A stretch of 64,000 bases of DNA from Paractinoplanes tereljensis (GTDB taxonomy: Bacteria; Actinomycetota; Actinomycetes; Mycobacteriales; Micromonosporaceae), in the NCBI RefSeq assembly GCF_016862435.1, contig NZ_BOMY01000064.1:124001-188000 (forward strand), given 5' to 3'. Positions 50,417 through 58,849 of this stretch are shown piece by piece; positions within the stretch are counted from its first letter, which is position 1, and each line of letters begins with the position of its first letter. The notes under the pieces are model-generated. The model saw only the letters and a program-made list of their open reading frames with translations. It searched no databases and was not told where the DNA came from. The translations under genes and the position numbers were made by a program.

Positions 50417-50833
50417 GTGAGCTTTTCGGAGAGCGAGATCGCGTACCTCGGCAGCCAGCACCTCGGGCGGCTGGCCACCCTTCGACCGGACGGGACCCTG
50501 CAGAACAGCCCGGTCGGCTACCGCTACCACCCCACCCTCGGGACCATCGACGTGTCCGGCTTCAACATGGAACGCAGCCACAAGTTCCGCAACGTGGCGG
50601 CCACCCATGAGGTGGCGTTCGTGGTCGACGACCTGCCGTCGGTGCAGCCCTGGCGGGTGCGGTGCCTGGAGATCCGGGGCACGGCCGAGGCGATCGAGGT
50701 GGCCGCCGACTCGGCCTACGGCTCCCCCGGCCCGATCATCCGGATCCACCCGCGCCGGATCATCGCGTTCGGGATGGACCAATCCGACACCGAGCCACAC
50801 CAGCTGGTGCCGAACAGCCGTGACGTCGGGTGA
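50417..50833 (+). CDS. PPOX-class F420-dependent oxidoreductase
   Basis: This 138-aa flavin-reductase-like beta-barrel protein probably uses coenzyme F420. The family segments are IAYLGSQHLGRLATLRPDGTLQNSPVGY, then HKFRNVAATHEVAFVVDDL, then VRCLEIRGTAEAI, and it ends with the usual IIRIHPRRIIAFGMD. GTG 50417 is chosen over GTG 50408 because the promoter's -10 hexamer ends at 50409. Transcription would then begin at about 50416-50417, giving a leaderless mRNA. Redox control fits the SoxR-like site. If the promoter reading is wrong, 50408 is a fair start. Confidence 0.8.
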   Translation: MSFSESEIAYLGSQHLGRLATLRPDGTLQNSPVGYRYHPTLGTIDVSGFNMERSHKFRNVAATHEVAFVVDDLPSVQPWRVRCLEIRGTAEAIEVAADSAYGSPGPIIRIHPRRIIAFGMDQSDTEPHQLVPNSRDVG

Positions 50834-50845
50834 TTAAATGCGTCG

Positions 50846-52033
50846 GTGGTGCTCACCGACCGTGAACAGCTGACCGCCGCCGAGGTGGGCATCAGCGTGT
50901 GGGCCGGGCGGCTCGTGCTGGACGCGCAGCCGCCGGTCGACGACGAGACGCTCGCCGAGGTGGCGGCCCGGTGCGCCGGTCCCCTGCCGGAACCACTCGT
51001 CGACCTGTGGCGCACCACGTTCGGCGGGCGGCTCGACTACGACCTCGACGCCGGAGTGTCGTTCACCGAGCTGTTCTACCCGGACAGCGACGGCTACCGG
51101 GACCTGTGGGGCTGGATCGACCACGAGTGCGAGCTGGCCGCCGACCACCAGCCCGGCTGGGACGGCCGGCTCACCCACCTGCCGTTCGGCGGTTTCGAAT
51201 ACCTGGACCGGGTCTACCTGCACACCGCGCCCGGCCCCGAGCACGGCGCGGTCGTCTACTGGCAGCAGGGGCTGCCGCCGGGGTGGGAACTCACCAGCGA
51301 CGACCGGAGCGGCCTGCTCGCCGACGACCTGACGTCCCTGTTCGACCGGCTGGCCCTGAACCGGGACCCCTGGGCGACCGGCGAGGCCGACTCGGGTGAC
51401 GCGATGCGCGACGCGATCGACTCCCTCGCCGAGAGCAGCGACCCGCACGCCCGTTCCGCCGCCGGCAAGCTGCGCGACATCGTCCGGGCCACGGTGCTGG
51501 ACTGGCGCGGTGCCCTGGACGCGGGCACGCTTGTCGCGCAGCGCCGGCTGCGCCGGCTGGCGCTCGACCACGCTGCCTCGGCCGCCGATCTGGTCCTGCT
51601 CGATCGGCTGGTCACCCTGGGTTGCGACCCCACCGAGGAGGTACGCAACGGGCTGTCCCCGATCGACCTGGCCCTGCTCGCCGGCGCGGCCGACGTGGCC
51701 CGGCACCTGCTCGGCCTGCGGGTCCCGGTCACCAACGCGCTGCGGGTCGGCGCCCACACGGTCGACCTGCCGCTGGCCACCGAACTGCTCGACCGGGGCG
51801 CCGCCGTCGACCTGCCGGCCCTTCAGCGTGCGGTGTCCAACCCCGACATCGCCGTCGTCCGGCTGCTGGCTTCCGCCGTACCCTCCGCCGGAGAGCTGAG
51901 CCCCCGCTTCCGCATGCTGGCCGCCCAGGCCGACGCCGCCGCCGGCCGGGCTTCGGCCCAGGGCGACGCGGCGACCGCCGAGCGGGAGGCCCGCCGGGCC
52001 GAGGTGTTTCGTGAGCTCGCCTCATACGCGTGA
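50846..52033 (+). CDS. Ankyrin-repeat protein with SUKH/SMI1-like N-terminal segment
   Basis: This is a 395-aa soluble protein. Residues about 35-170 contain LPEPLVDLWRTTFGGRLDYDLD and YWQQGL, the layout of SMI1/KNR4 (SUKH) domains, which often act as toxin immunity proteins. The C-terminal half has ankyrin-type units (LVTLGCDPTEEVRNGLSPIDLALLAGAADVARHLL; then ATELLDRGA). A Glu/Ala/Arg helix ends the protein. The role is inferred as protein binding. The gene is 12 bp after the oxidoreductase but probably has its own start at GTG 50846. Confidence 0.65.
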   Translation: MVLTDREQLTAAEVGISVWAGRLVLDAQPPVDDETLAEVAARCAGPLPEPLVDLWRTTFGGRLDYDLDAGVSFTELFYPDSDGYRDLWGWIDHECELAADHQPGWDGRLTHLPFGGFEYLDRVYLHTAPGPEHGAVVYWQQGLPPGWELTSDDRSGLLADDLTSLFDRLALNRDPWATGEADSGDAMRDAIDSLAESSDPHARSAAGKLRDIVRATVLDWRGALDAGTLVAQRRLRRLALDHAASAADLVLLDRLVTLGCDPTEEVRNGLSPIDLALLAGAADVARHLLGLRVPVTNALRVGAHTVDLPLATELLDRGAAVDLPALQRAVSNPDIAVVRLLASAVPSAGELSPRFRMLAAQADAAAGRASAQGDAATAEREARRAEVFRELASYA

Positions 52034-52087
52034 TAGGACCCGGTTGATAGGTATTTCCGCACGCGTGTTGATCGTTACGATGCGCGC

Positions 52088-52627
52088 GTGAATTTGATCT
52101 CGGAGGAGCCGGGGCGCGTGCCGACGGCCGAAGAGGAAGACCGGTTCTGGCTTCTCATCGAGGAGGCGTGGGCGCGACTCGGGCCCGAACCGGCGGCCCT
52201 GCGCCGCGAGTTGCTGGCCCGTGACCTCGACGAGGAGGACGAGGAGCCGTACGCGGTCGAGGAGTGGCTGGACCCGTTCCTGGACAGTCTGCGGGTGGCC
52301 AGCGACGGGCTGTCCCGGCGCGGCCTCGAAGATCTCGACCGGGTGCTGGAACGCAAGCTCTACGAGATCGACCGGGAGGACATCCACGAGGTCACCGACG
52401 GTTCCGACGACGGCTTCCTGTACTGCCGGGGGTTCATCGTCGCGCTCGGCCACGAGTACTACACGGCGGTGAAGCGCGATCCGCGGTTCGCGGTGCTCGA
52501 CGCCGAGTGCGAGGACATCTGCTACTTCTTCGCCCGGCTGCACCACGAACGCTTCGGCGACTGGCCGGAGACCGGCTCGGGCATCAGCCGCGAGTCGACC
52601 TCCAACGTGGCCGGCTGGACGAGCTGA
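52088..52627 (+). CDS. DUF4240 domain protein
   Basis: This is a 179-aa protein. The segment EEDRFWLLIEEAWARLG, then LFL...LD RVLERKLYEIDREDI and FLYCRGFIVALGHEYYTAV, matches the DUF4240 helical fold, which is common in actinobacteria and sometimes sits beside toxin-immunity genes. There is no catalytic motif. It starts at GTG 52088 and is followed immediately by the dead SDR gene at 52630. Confidence 0.7.
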   Translation: MNLISEEPGRVPTAEEEDRFWLLIEEAWARLGPEPAALRRELLARDLDEEDEEPYAVEEWLDPFLDSLRVASDGLSRRGLEDLDRVLERKLYEIDREDIHEVTDGSDDGFLYCRGFIVALGHEYYTAVKRDPRFAVLDAECEDICYFFARLHHERFGDWPETGSGISRESTSNVAGWTS

Positions 52628-52629
52628 CC

Positions 52630-52958
52630 ATGCGCGCCCTGATCGTCGGGAACAGCGACGGCATCGGCCTGGCCCTCACCCACCGGCTGCTGGCCGCGGG
52701 CTGGGAGGTGACCGGCCGGTCCCGCCGCCCGGCCCCGGCCGGGATCGCCCAGGTCGCTGTCCAGCCTCGCCGACAGCGTGCTCTCGGCCGAGGCCCCCGG
52801 TCACCCCCTTCAAGATCTCCCCGGAGAAGGCGGTCGACGTGCTGATGCGCTGCATCCGCACCCGTCCCGCAGTCGTCTCCTATCCCCGTCGGATGGCCGC
52901 CCTGACCGGAACGCTCGGCGCCGTCCTCCGGACCCGAGCCCGGCTGCGCCGCGGCTGA
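52630..52958 (+). pseudogene. Short-chain dehydrogenase with internal deletion
   Basis: ATG 52630 begins a perfect SDR N-terminus (MRALIVGNSDGIGLALTHRLLAAGWEVTGRSRRP). After about 45 residues the text jumps to the C-terminal region (SPEKAVDVLMRCIRTRPAVVSYPRRMAALTG) in another frame, ending at the stop 52956-52958. The catalytic Ser-Tyr-Lys region is missing. A central deletion of roughly 450 bp with a frame change explains it. Confidence 0.75.
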
Positions 52959-52964
52959 TCGGGG

Positions 52965-53729
52965 TCAGTGGTGTGCGCCGGTTCGGCCGAGGGTGGTCTC
53001 CGGCGTTGCTCCCGGACGAGTCCACTGGGGCGCCGGGCGGCTCGTCGGGCCGCCCGTGGGCTTTCCGTCCGCGTCCGTGCGCCAGTACCAGCACGGCCCC
53101 TCGCCCTTGGGCCATCCCTCCGGGCTGACCTGCCAGGCCTCGCCCCGCCCGTACGGCGTCATGTCGAGGAGGGCGAACGACCCGCTGGCCGGCTCGGTGC
53201 CCCGGCCGGTCGTGCGGTAGGTGAGGAACACCCGCTCGCCGTCGCGCAGGAAGCAACTGAAGAGGCCCATGTCGCCGCCGATCGGCTCCGGCGCGTCGCG
53301 CACCGAGTACCACGGCTGGGTGTAGCCCATGAACTCGACGAACGGAGCCACCTCAGCCCACCGGCCGGTGGTGAGCACGGCGAAGGAAACCCCGCGCGCG
53401 TTGAGGTAGGACGCGTCCCGCAGATGCCAGGCCGACACCGTGCAGCCCTCGCACTGCCCCTGGTGCGGCGCGCCGTCGTGCCACATGTGCTGGTAGACGA
53501 GCAGTTCATCGCGCCCTTGGAACAACTCCCGGAACGGCACCGGCCCGTCCGGCCCGACGACCTCGACCCCACCGTCGATCTCCACCATCGGCAGCCGCCG
53601 ACGCGCCGCGGCTATCGCATCCCCCTCGCGGGTGTGCGCTTTCTCCCGAACCAGCAGTTCGTCCCTCGCGGCCTGCCAGGTGTCCAGGTCGACGATCGGC
53701 GGCCGCCCGGAGAGTTCGTTCGTGGTCAT
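52965..53729 (-). CDS. DUF899 thioredoxin-like protein
   Basis: This is a 254-aa protein. ATG 53729 is the start (GAAGGG ahead); the frame is open 18 codons further. Family features are RDELLVREKAHTREGDAIAAARRRLPMVEI, then DELLVYQHMW, the CxxC-like CEGCTVSAW active segment, and FLTYRTTGRG with DMTPYGRGE. DUF899 proteins are thioredoxin-fold with probable redox or sulfur chemistry. A proline-rich tail ends the protein. It is tail-adjacent to the dead SDR gene and head-adjacent to the GH31 gene. Confidence 0.88.
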   Translation of the reverse strand: MTTNELSGRPPIVDLDTWQAARDELLVREKAHTREGDAIAAARRRLPMVEIDGGVEVVGPDGPVPFRELFQGRDELLVYQHMWHDGAPHQGQCEGCTVSAWHLRDASYLNARGVSFAVLTTGRWAEVAPFVEFMGYTQPWYSVRDAPEPIGGDMGLFSCFLRDGERVFLTYRTTGRGTEPASGSFALLDMTPYGRGEAWQVSPEGWPKGEGPCWYWRTDADGKPTGGPTSRPAPQWTRPGATPETTLGRTGAHH

Positions 53730-53803
53730 GACTGATTCCCTTCTGTCCTCAAGATGTCGAAGCTGCCGTCCCGGTTTCGACATCTTGACCGAAGAGATCG
53801 ACG

Positions 53804-56800
53804 TCAGGGCAGGGTGAAGGTGAAGGCGAACGGCTGACGGATCGGGACGCCGCCCGGGCCGGTGCTGCTGACCTGGCTCACGGTCACCCCGTAGGAACCG
53901 TTCGGCAGCGGCACAGACGGGGTCCAGACCAGCGTGCCGGGGTCGGTCTCGGTGACCGTGCCGGAGATGTCGCCGAACAGGCCGGTCACCGTGATCGCGC
54001 CGGTGAAGTCGGTGTCGGGGGCGGGCTGGACGTCACGCTGGAACTTCACCGTCACCGCGGTCGCGGTCGCGGTGGTGGACACCACGACCGGGTCACGCCA
54101 GTACTGGATGGCCAGGTGGTCGTCGGGGACACCCGTGCCCCACTGGGTGGACGTGTCGTCGACAAGCATGGTCTGGGTGATGCCGCCGTCGACCGTGACC
54201 GCCCGGTTGACCGTGCCGGTGATCGAACCCCAGTCCTCGACCGTCTCCCAGTTGCCGCGGGTGTACTTGTACTGGATGTCGGTGCCGTCGAGCACGGTGA
54301 TCGTGGTTTCCCAGATGCCGCCGCCGCGGTTGGTCAGCGGCACCTTGCCCGGATCCCACGGCCCGAGCAGGTCGATGTTGCCGGGCAGGTAGAGGGTCGC
54401 GTCGGCCGGCGTGCCCGGCGGCGCGAGCACCCGGAAGGTCACCGCGACCGGCCGGATGGGCACGGTGAGTGCGGCCGGCACGGTGGTCGCGGTGCCGTCC
54501 GGATCGCGGTACGCGACGTGCGCGATCACGTTCGCGGTGCGCGGCGAGGCGCCGGTCGGGGTGACGTCGTAGTTCACCGTGAACGTCGCGCCGGGGGCGA
54601 GCGAGCTCTTGGTGGTGGCGGTGCGGGCGGTGAGCACCCACCCGGCCGGCGCGTCGACGCTCGCCCGCAGGTCGCGGATCGTGCCCGGCCCGGCGTTGCG
54701 GACGGTGGTGACAAGCGTGCTGGTGGCGCCGGACTGCAGGCCGTCGGGCGCGGTGAAGGTGACGTCGACGGCGGGCGGCTGCGCCACGGTCAGCGGCTTG
54801 CCGTCGTGCGTGACGGTCACCGCCCGGCCGCTCGCGGTAGCCGGCACCCGCACGGTGAGCAGGTGTTTCCCGGCGTCGTAGGTGAAGTCGGCGCGACGGC
54901 CGCCGGCGGTGACCGTGTGCGGCCGGCTCACGTCGGCGAACGCCACCGTGTAGTGCCGGGTGCCGGGGGCGCCCGGGTAGGTGCCGGCCACCGGCCCGAC
55001 CGTCAGCGACGGGGTGCGGCCCTCGGTGTAGCGGGCCGGGATCTGCGCGAATTGCCCGGTGCGGTAGCCGAGGCTGTCGCCGGCGTCCTCGTAAACCTTG
55101 GTGCTGCCGGACGCATGCGGATAGACGGTCAGGGTGAGCTTGTCCTTGGCCTGGCCGGCCACGTTGGTGTCGCCGGCCCGCTGGGCGACGATGCCGCCGG
55201 CCCGCACGTAGACCGGCATGTGGTCGGGGGTGACACCGACCGTGCGGGTGGCCGGTCCGCGGAAGGTGGCGCCGGTGAAGAAGTCGGTCCAGGTGCCGGG
55301 CGGGAACCAGACCGAGGCGGTGGTGGCCAGGCCGGGCGTGGTGACCGGCGCGACCAGCAGCGAGTCGCCGAGCAGGTATTGGGTGTCGTGCTGGTAGGCC
55401 GCGTCGAGCTCGGGCCACTCCAGGTAGAGCGCCCGGGACATCGGCAGCCCGGTGTCGTAGCTCTGCCGGGCGGCCGTGTAAAGGTAGGGCACCAGCGACT
55501 CGCGCAGCCGCAGGAAGTCGGCGGCCGGGCCGGCCACCGCGTCGGAGTATTCCCAGGGCAGCCGGTCGCCGTGGTCGGAGTGCAGTCGCAGGATCGGCTG
55601 GAACGCGCCCAGTTGCACCCAGCGCAGGTAGAGGTCGTCGGGCAGATGCTTGCCGGCGAAGCTGCCGATGTCGTGGCTGACATAGGACATGCCGATGCTG
55701 CCCTCGGCCGGTGTCATGGCCGCGGCGAAGGCGAGGGTGGGCCAGTCCGGCCGGGTGTCGCCGGTGAAGTGCACGGTGCTGCGGTGCTCGGCCCACGGGC
55801 CGGAGCCGCCCGGAGTCGTGTACGCCGGGTAGGCCGCACCGATCCGGGCCAGCGAGAAGCCGCGCTGCCCGCGAGCGTCGCCGTCGCGCCGGTAGAGCTC
55901 GTTGACCCAGCTGTCCGGGGTGACGCCGGGCGTGCTGACCGTGCTGTCGTCGCAGCAGTAGTCGAGCCACCACTGCCGCACGCCCTGGTCCTCGAACGGC
56001 TGGTGCAGCTGCTCGTAGGCGGCGGCCTGGTCGGCGTCGCCCCAGTCGAACCGGAACGGGTTGGGCGCGAAGCTGCTGGTGGCCGGGGTCAGCTTGTTCT
56101 TCGCGGTGGCCTGCGCGGCCGCGAACTGCGGGTCGTCACCGCTGATCGCCGCGTGCACGTTGAGGGTGGTGGCGATGCCCTTGCTCTTCAACGACGCCAC
56201 GAACGCGGCCGGGTCGGGGAACAGCGAAGGGTTCCAGTTCCAGCCGGCCCACTGGTTCGGCGACTTCCAGTCGGTGTCGATCACCAGCGAGTCGAGCGGC
56301 ACCTTGTGCTGCTCAAAGGCGGGCAGCAGTTGGTCGCGGTAGTCGGCAGTGCTGTAGGCCTGGTACTTCGAGAACCAGTTGCCGAAGGCCCACTCGGGCG
56401 GCAGCAGCGACGGGCCGGTCAGCGTGCGCAGGTCGGCCAGCCCACGCTTGAAGTCGTGGCCGTAGCCGAACAGGTAACCGTCCTGGTAGGTGCCGCCGTG
56501 CGCGGGCCGCGGGGCAAGCCAGTCGTCGCCGGTGCGCACGGCCGTCGTGGTGTCGTCCAGCAAATACCACCCCGAGCGGTTCAGCATGCCGGGGTGCAGG
56601 GCGATCTGGTCGACCGGGCCGGCCTGACCCGAGTAGTAGTCGAGCCCCCGGTACCACCCGCCGAGCGCGTCGGACCGGGTCGGATTGCCGAACGCCGGGT
56701 GGACGGCGACCCGGCGGCCGGCGACGGTGAGGTCGAGGGTGGTGTTGGCCGCGGTGACCGGGCCGCTGTCGAGGCGGTAGTGCAGGGTGACCGCACTGGT

Positions 56801-57073
56801 CTCGACCCGCAGCTCACCACCGGCGGTGCTCGCCCGGAACCAGGTGCGCCCGGGCGATCGGTCGACCGCGTTGAACGTTGGCCGGTCTTCGAAGACGTCA
56901 TCCACCGCGTACTCCAGGCGGAGCAGCGTCGGGCTCAGAACCTGGACCCGCAGATGGCCGGAACGGACGACCTGGCCTTGAATCTGCGGCGCAGGCGACG
57001 CGCCCAGCGCGGCGACAGGTGGCGCGAGAAGGCCGAGAAGCGCGGCCAGGAAAACAGCGACTCGTCTGAGCAT
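53804..57073 (-). CDS. Secreted GH31 alpha-glycosidase with NEW3, CBM20-like and C-terminal Ig-like domains
   Basis: This is a 1089-aa exported enzyme. Signal peptide at 1-24; the N-terminal beta-sandwich includes PTLLRLEYAVDD. The GH31 barrel (about 225-560) has the nucleophile in WWLDYC (D371) and the acid/base in GDTRPDWPT (D439). After the barrel come a beta domain, a NEW3-like domain (about 770-860), a CBM20-like starch-binding domain (YLPGNIDLLGPWDPGKVPL, then IQYKYTRGNW.TVEDW, about 880-980) and a final Ig-like domain. It should release sugars from alpha-glucans such as starch, pullulan or dextran; the exact linkage is not clear. It neighbours the cellulase gene at 57194, but the CebR box lies only upstream of that gene. 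Confidence 0.92.
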   Translation of the reverse strand: MLRRVAVFLAALLGLLAPPVAALGASPAPQIQGQVVRSGHLRVQVLSPTLLRLEYAVDDVFEDRPTFNAVDRSPGRTWFRASTAGGELRVETSAVTLHYRLDSGPVTAANTTLDLTVAGRRVAVHPAFGNPTRSDALGGWYRGLDYYSGQAGPVDQIALHPGMLNRSGWYLLDDTTTAVRTGDDWLAPRPAHGGTYQDGYLFGYGHDFKRGLADLRTLTGPSLLPPEWAFGNWFSKYQAYSTADYRDQLLPAFEQHKVPLDSLVIDTDWKSPNQWAGWNWNPSLFPDPAAFVASLKSKGIATTLNVHAAISGDDPQFAAAQATAKNKLTPATSSFAPNPFRFDWGDADQAAAYEQLHQPFEDQGVRQWWLDYCCDDSTVSTPGVTPDSWVNELYRRDGDARGQRGFSLARIGAAYPAYTTPGGSGPWAEHRSTVHFTGDTRPDWPTLAFAAAMTPAEGSIGMSYVSHDIGSFAGKHLPDDLYLRWVQLGAFQPILRLHSDHGDRLPWEYSDAVAGPAADFLRLRESLVPYLYTAARQSYDTGLPMSRALYLEWPELDAAYQHDTQYLLGDSLLVAPVTTPGLATTASVWFPPGTWTDFFTGATFRGPATRTVGVTPDHMPVYVRAGGIVAQRAGDTNVAGQAKDKLTLTVYPHASGSTKVYEDAGDSLGYRTGQFAQIPARYTEGRTPSLTVGPVAGTYPGAPGTRHYTVAFADVSRPHTVTAGGRRADFTYDAGKHLLTVRVPATASGRAVTVTHDGKPLTVAQPPAVDVTFTAPDGLQSGATSTLVTTVRNAGPGTIRDLRASVDAPAGWVLTARTATTKSSLAPGATFTVNYDVTPTGASPRTANVIAHVAYRDPDGTATTVPAALTVPIRPVAVTFRVLAPPGTPADATLYLPGNIDLLGPWDPGKVPLTNRGGGIWETTITVLDGTDIQYKYTRGNWETVEDWGSITGTVNRAVTVDGGITQTMLVDDTSTQWGTGVPDDHLAIQYWRDPVVVSTTATATAVTVKFQRDVQPAPDTDFTGAITVTGLFGDISGTVTETDPGTLVWTPSVPLPNGSYGVTVSQVSSTGPGGVPIRQPFAFTFTLP

Positions 57074-57098
57074 GACAACCCCCGGTTGGTGACTTGCC

Positions 57099-57113
57099 CG
57101 TCACACAGTGACG
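57099..57113. promoter_or_regulatory. Inverted repeat upstream of the GH31 gene
   Basis: CGTCAC-ACA-GTGACG has perfect 6-bp arms, 26 bp before the GH31 start (57073). It is a possible operator for a local regulator and does not match the CebR consensus. Confidence 0.4.
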
Positions 57114-57160
57114 CCTCCCCCTAGGGCAATGTCAATAGGATCGCTTCGATACGACCCGAA

Positions 57161-57186
57161 CGCCCGGCCCGCGTACGGGCCGGGCG
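57161..57186 (-). terminator. GC-rich hairpin after the cellulase gene
   Basis: Perfect 11-bp arms (CGCCCGGCCCG / CGGGCCGGGCG) enclose the loop CGTA. It lies 8 bp downstream of the cellulase stop on the minus strand. There is no T-run, as is usual for actinomycete terminators. Confidence 0.7.
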
Positions 57187-57193
57187 AAACCGG

Positions 57194-58681
57194 TCAATTC
57201 GAGACAGTAGCCAGGCGGTTCTTGAGGCCCTGGCCGTACGCCGTAGCGGTGCCGTTGTGATCGCTGATCAGCGACGGGCCACTCGAGCAGTCCCAGGTGT
57301 TCCAGGTCCAGCCCAGGTAGCCAATCCCACGAAGGTCAGCCCAGTCCATCAGGCCGTCGACGAAGCCGTGCGCGCAGTCGTTCTCACCGATCTCGGAGAG
57401 CGTGACCGGCACCTGCGCCGCCGTGGTGGCGATCTGGCTGTCCCAGCAGGACGTGTTCGAGCAGGTGTTGAAGTTGTAGATGTGCGCGAACGCCGACAGG
57501 TTGTTCAGCGGGTCGGTCGGCTTGTAGGCCAGCCACTGGCTCAGGTTGTTCGAGTAGGCCAGGCCGCCGATCATGATGACGTTGGTGGCCCCGGTCGCCC
57601 GGACCGTGTTGACGAGTGACTGGAAACCGGCCACCTGGTAGGTGATGCCGGTGCAGGTGCCGCCGTCGCGCCAGCACTTCCAGCCGGACGTCTCGTCACC
57701 GGTGGCCCGCTCCGGGTAGGGCTCGTTGAACAGGTCGAGGATGACCGCGTCGTTGCCCTTGAACGCGTTGGCCACCCCGGTCCAGAACGACGGGGCATAT
57801 TGCGCGTCGGGCATCGGCTTCTGGCAGGTGGCCTTGACGTCGGAGCAGCCCGATGACGTGCCGGTGTAGAGGCCGTAACTCCAGTGCATCTCGACGATCG
57901 GCGTGATCCCGTTCTGGACGAGCAGGTTCACGTACGCCTTGACCTGGTTCTGATAGGCGGTTCCGCCGTAGGCGGCCGGCACCGAGGCGGTGCCCAGCCA
58001 GCATTCCTCGTTGAGCGGGACCCGCACGACGCGGATCTTCCAGGTGCGCATGGCGGTGATCGAGGCCTGATCCATCGGGCCGTCCCAGAAGCCGTTGCCC
58101 TGAATGCAGGCGAACTCCCCGCCGGACCGGTTGACGCCGTAGAGCTTCACGGTCTGCCCGGCCGCGTTGACCAGCTTGTTCCCAGAAACCTTGAGAACCG
58201 GCGCCGCCCCGGTGGGAGGCGGCGTGGTGGTCGGCGGGGCCGTAGTCGGGGTGGTCGTCGGCGGGGTCGTGGTAGTAGTCCCGCCAGTACACGCCACTCC
58301 ATTGAGGGTGAACGCGGTCGGCACCGGATTACTGCCGGTCCACGACCCGATAAAGCCCACCGAAGTACTGCCGATGGATCCGTTCCAGGCCGCATTGGTC
58401 ACGGTGACATGTGCCCCGGACTGGGCAAACGTGCCGCCCCACCCCTGCGTGACCTTCTGCGTCGTGGTCGGGAAATCAAAGCCGAGCGACCACGACGAAA
58501 CCGCATCACCGAGATTCGTGATGGCGATATCGCCTTGAAAACCACCCTGCCAAGACCCGGTGACCTGGTAAACGACCGAACAACCGGTGGTAGCCGCCGA
58601 CGCCGGGGATAACGTCAGGGCAAATGCCCCGGCCACGACCATGGAGCTGGCCGCGACCAGGGACAACGTGCGAAGTCTCAT
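57194..58681 (-). CDS. Secreted CBM2-GH5 cellulase (endoglucanase)
   Basis: This is a 495-aa exported cellulase starting at ATG 58681 (MRLRTLSLVAASS), which leaves a normal 29-residue signal peptide. The carbohydrate-binding module CBM2 occupies about 32-135 (CSVVYQVTGSWQGGFQGDI, then SWTGSNPVPTAFTLNG). A Thr/Pro linker (about 137-160) follows, then the GH5 barrel (about 165-490). Its acid/base is in LFNEPYP (E320) and its nucleophile is in LSEIGEND (E430). A CebR-type operator lies 28 bp upstream, so induction by cellobiose is expected. It starts a divergent pair with the M28 gene. Confidence 0.93.
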   Translation of the reverse strand: MRLRTLSLVAASSMVVAGAFALTLSPASAATTGCSVVYQVTGSWQGGFQGDIAITNLGDAVSSWSLGFDFPTTTQKVTQGWGGTFAQSGAHVTVTNAAWNGSIGSTSVGFIGSWTGSNPVPTAFTLNGVACTGGTTTTTPPTTTPTTAPPTTTPPPTGAAPVLKVSGNKLVNAAGQTVKLYGVNRSGGEFACIQGNGFWDGPMDQASITAMRTWKIRVVRVPLNEECWLGTASVPAAYGGTAYQNQVKAYVNLLVQNGITPIVEMHWSYGLYTGTSSGCSDVKATCQKPMPDAQYAPSFWTGVANAFKGNDAVILDLFNEPYPERATGDETSGWKCWRDGGTCTGITYQVAGFQSLVNTVRATGATNVIMIGGLAYSNNLSQWLAYKPTDPLNNLSAFAHIYNFNTCSNTSCWDSQIATTAAQVPVTLSEIGENDCAHGFVDGLMDWADLRGIGYLGWTWNTWDCSSGPSLISDHNGTATAYGQGLKNRLATVSN

Positions 58682-58708
58682 GGGGACGCCAATCGACGGG
58701 GGACGATT

Positions 58709-58722
58709 TGGGAGCGCTCCCA
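58709..58722. promoter_or_regulatory. CebR-type operator (TGGGAGCGCTCCCA)
   Basis: A perfect 14-bp palindrome matches the published Streptomyces CebR consensus exactly. It lies 28 bp before the cellulase start and 128 bp before the M28 gene start. Confidence 0.92.
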
Positions 58723-58849
58723 CACTCCCCAACCGCGACATCGTTGTCAAGCCGCGAAAACTATGAGCGCAATGAGATGGTTACTTAGATAAAGCTCGAT
58801 GCAAGGATCGACGGACCCCCGTCCCGTCCTAGCTACACGGAGGAACTTC

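Noticed and set aside
54116..57124. A 1002-codon plus-strand open frame opposite the GH31 gene
   Set aside because: It is Arg/Gly/Val-rich mirror text of high-GC coding DNA; the minus-strand frame has a signal peptide and GH31 active sites.
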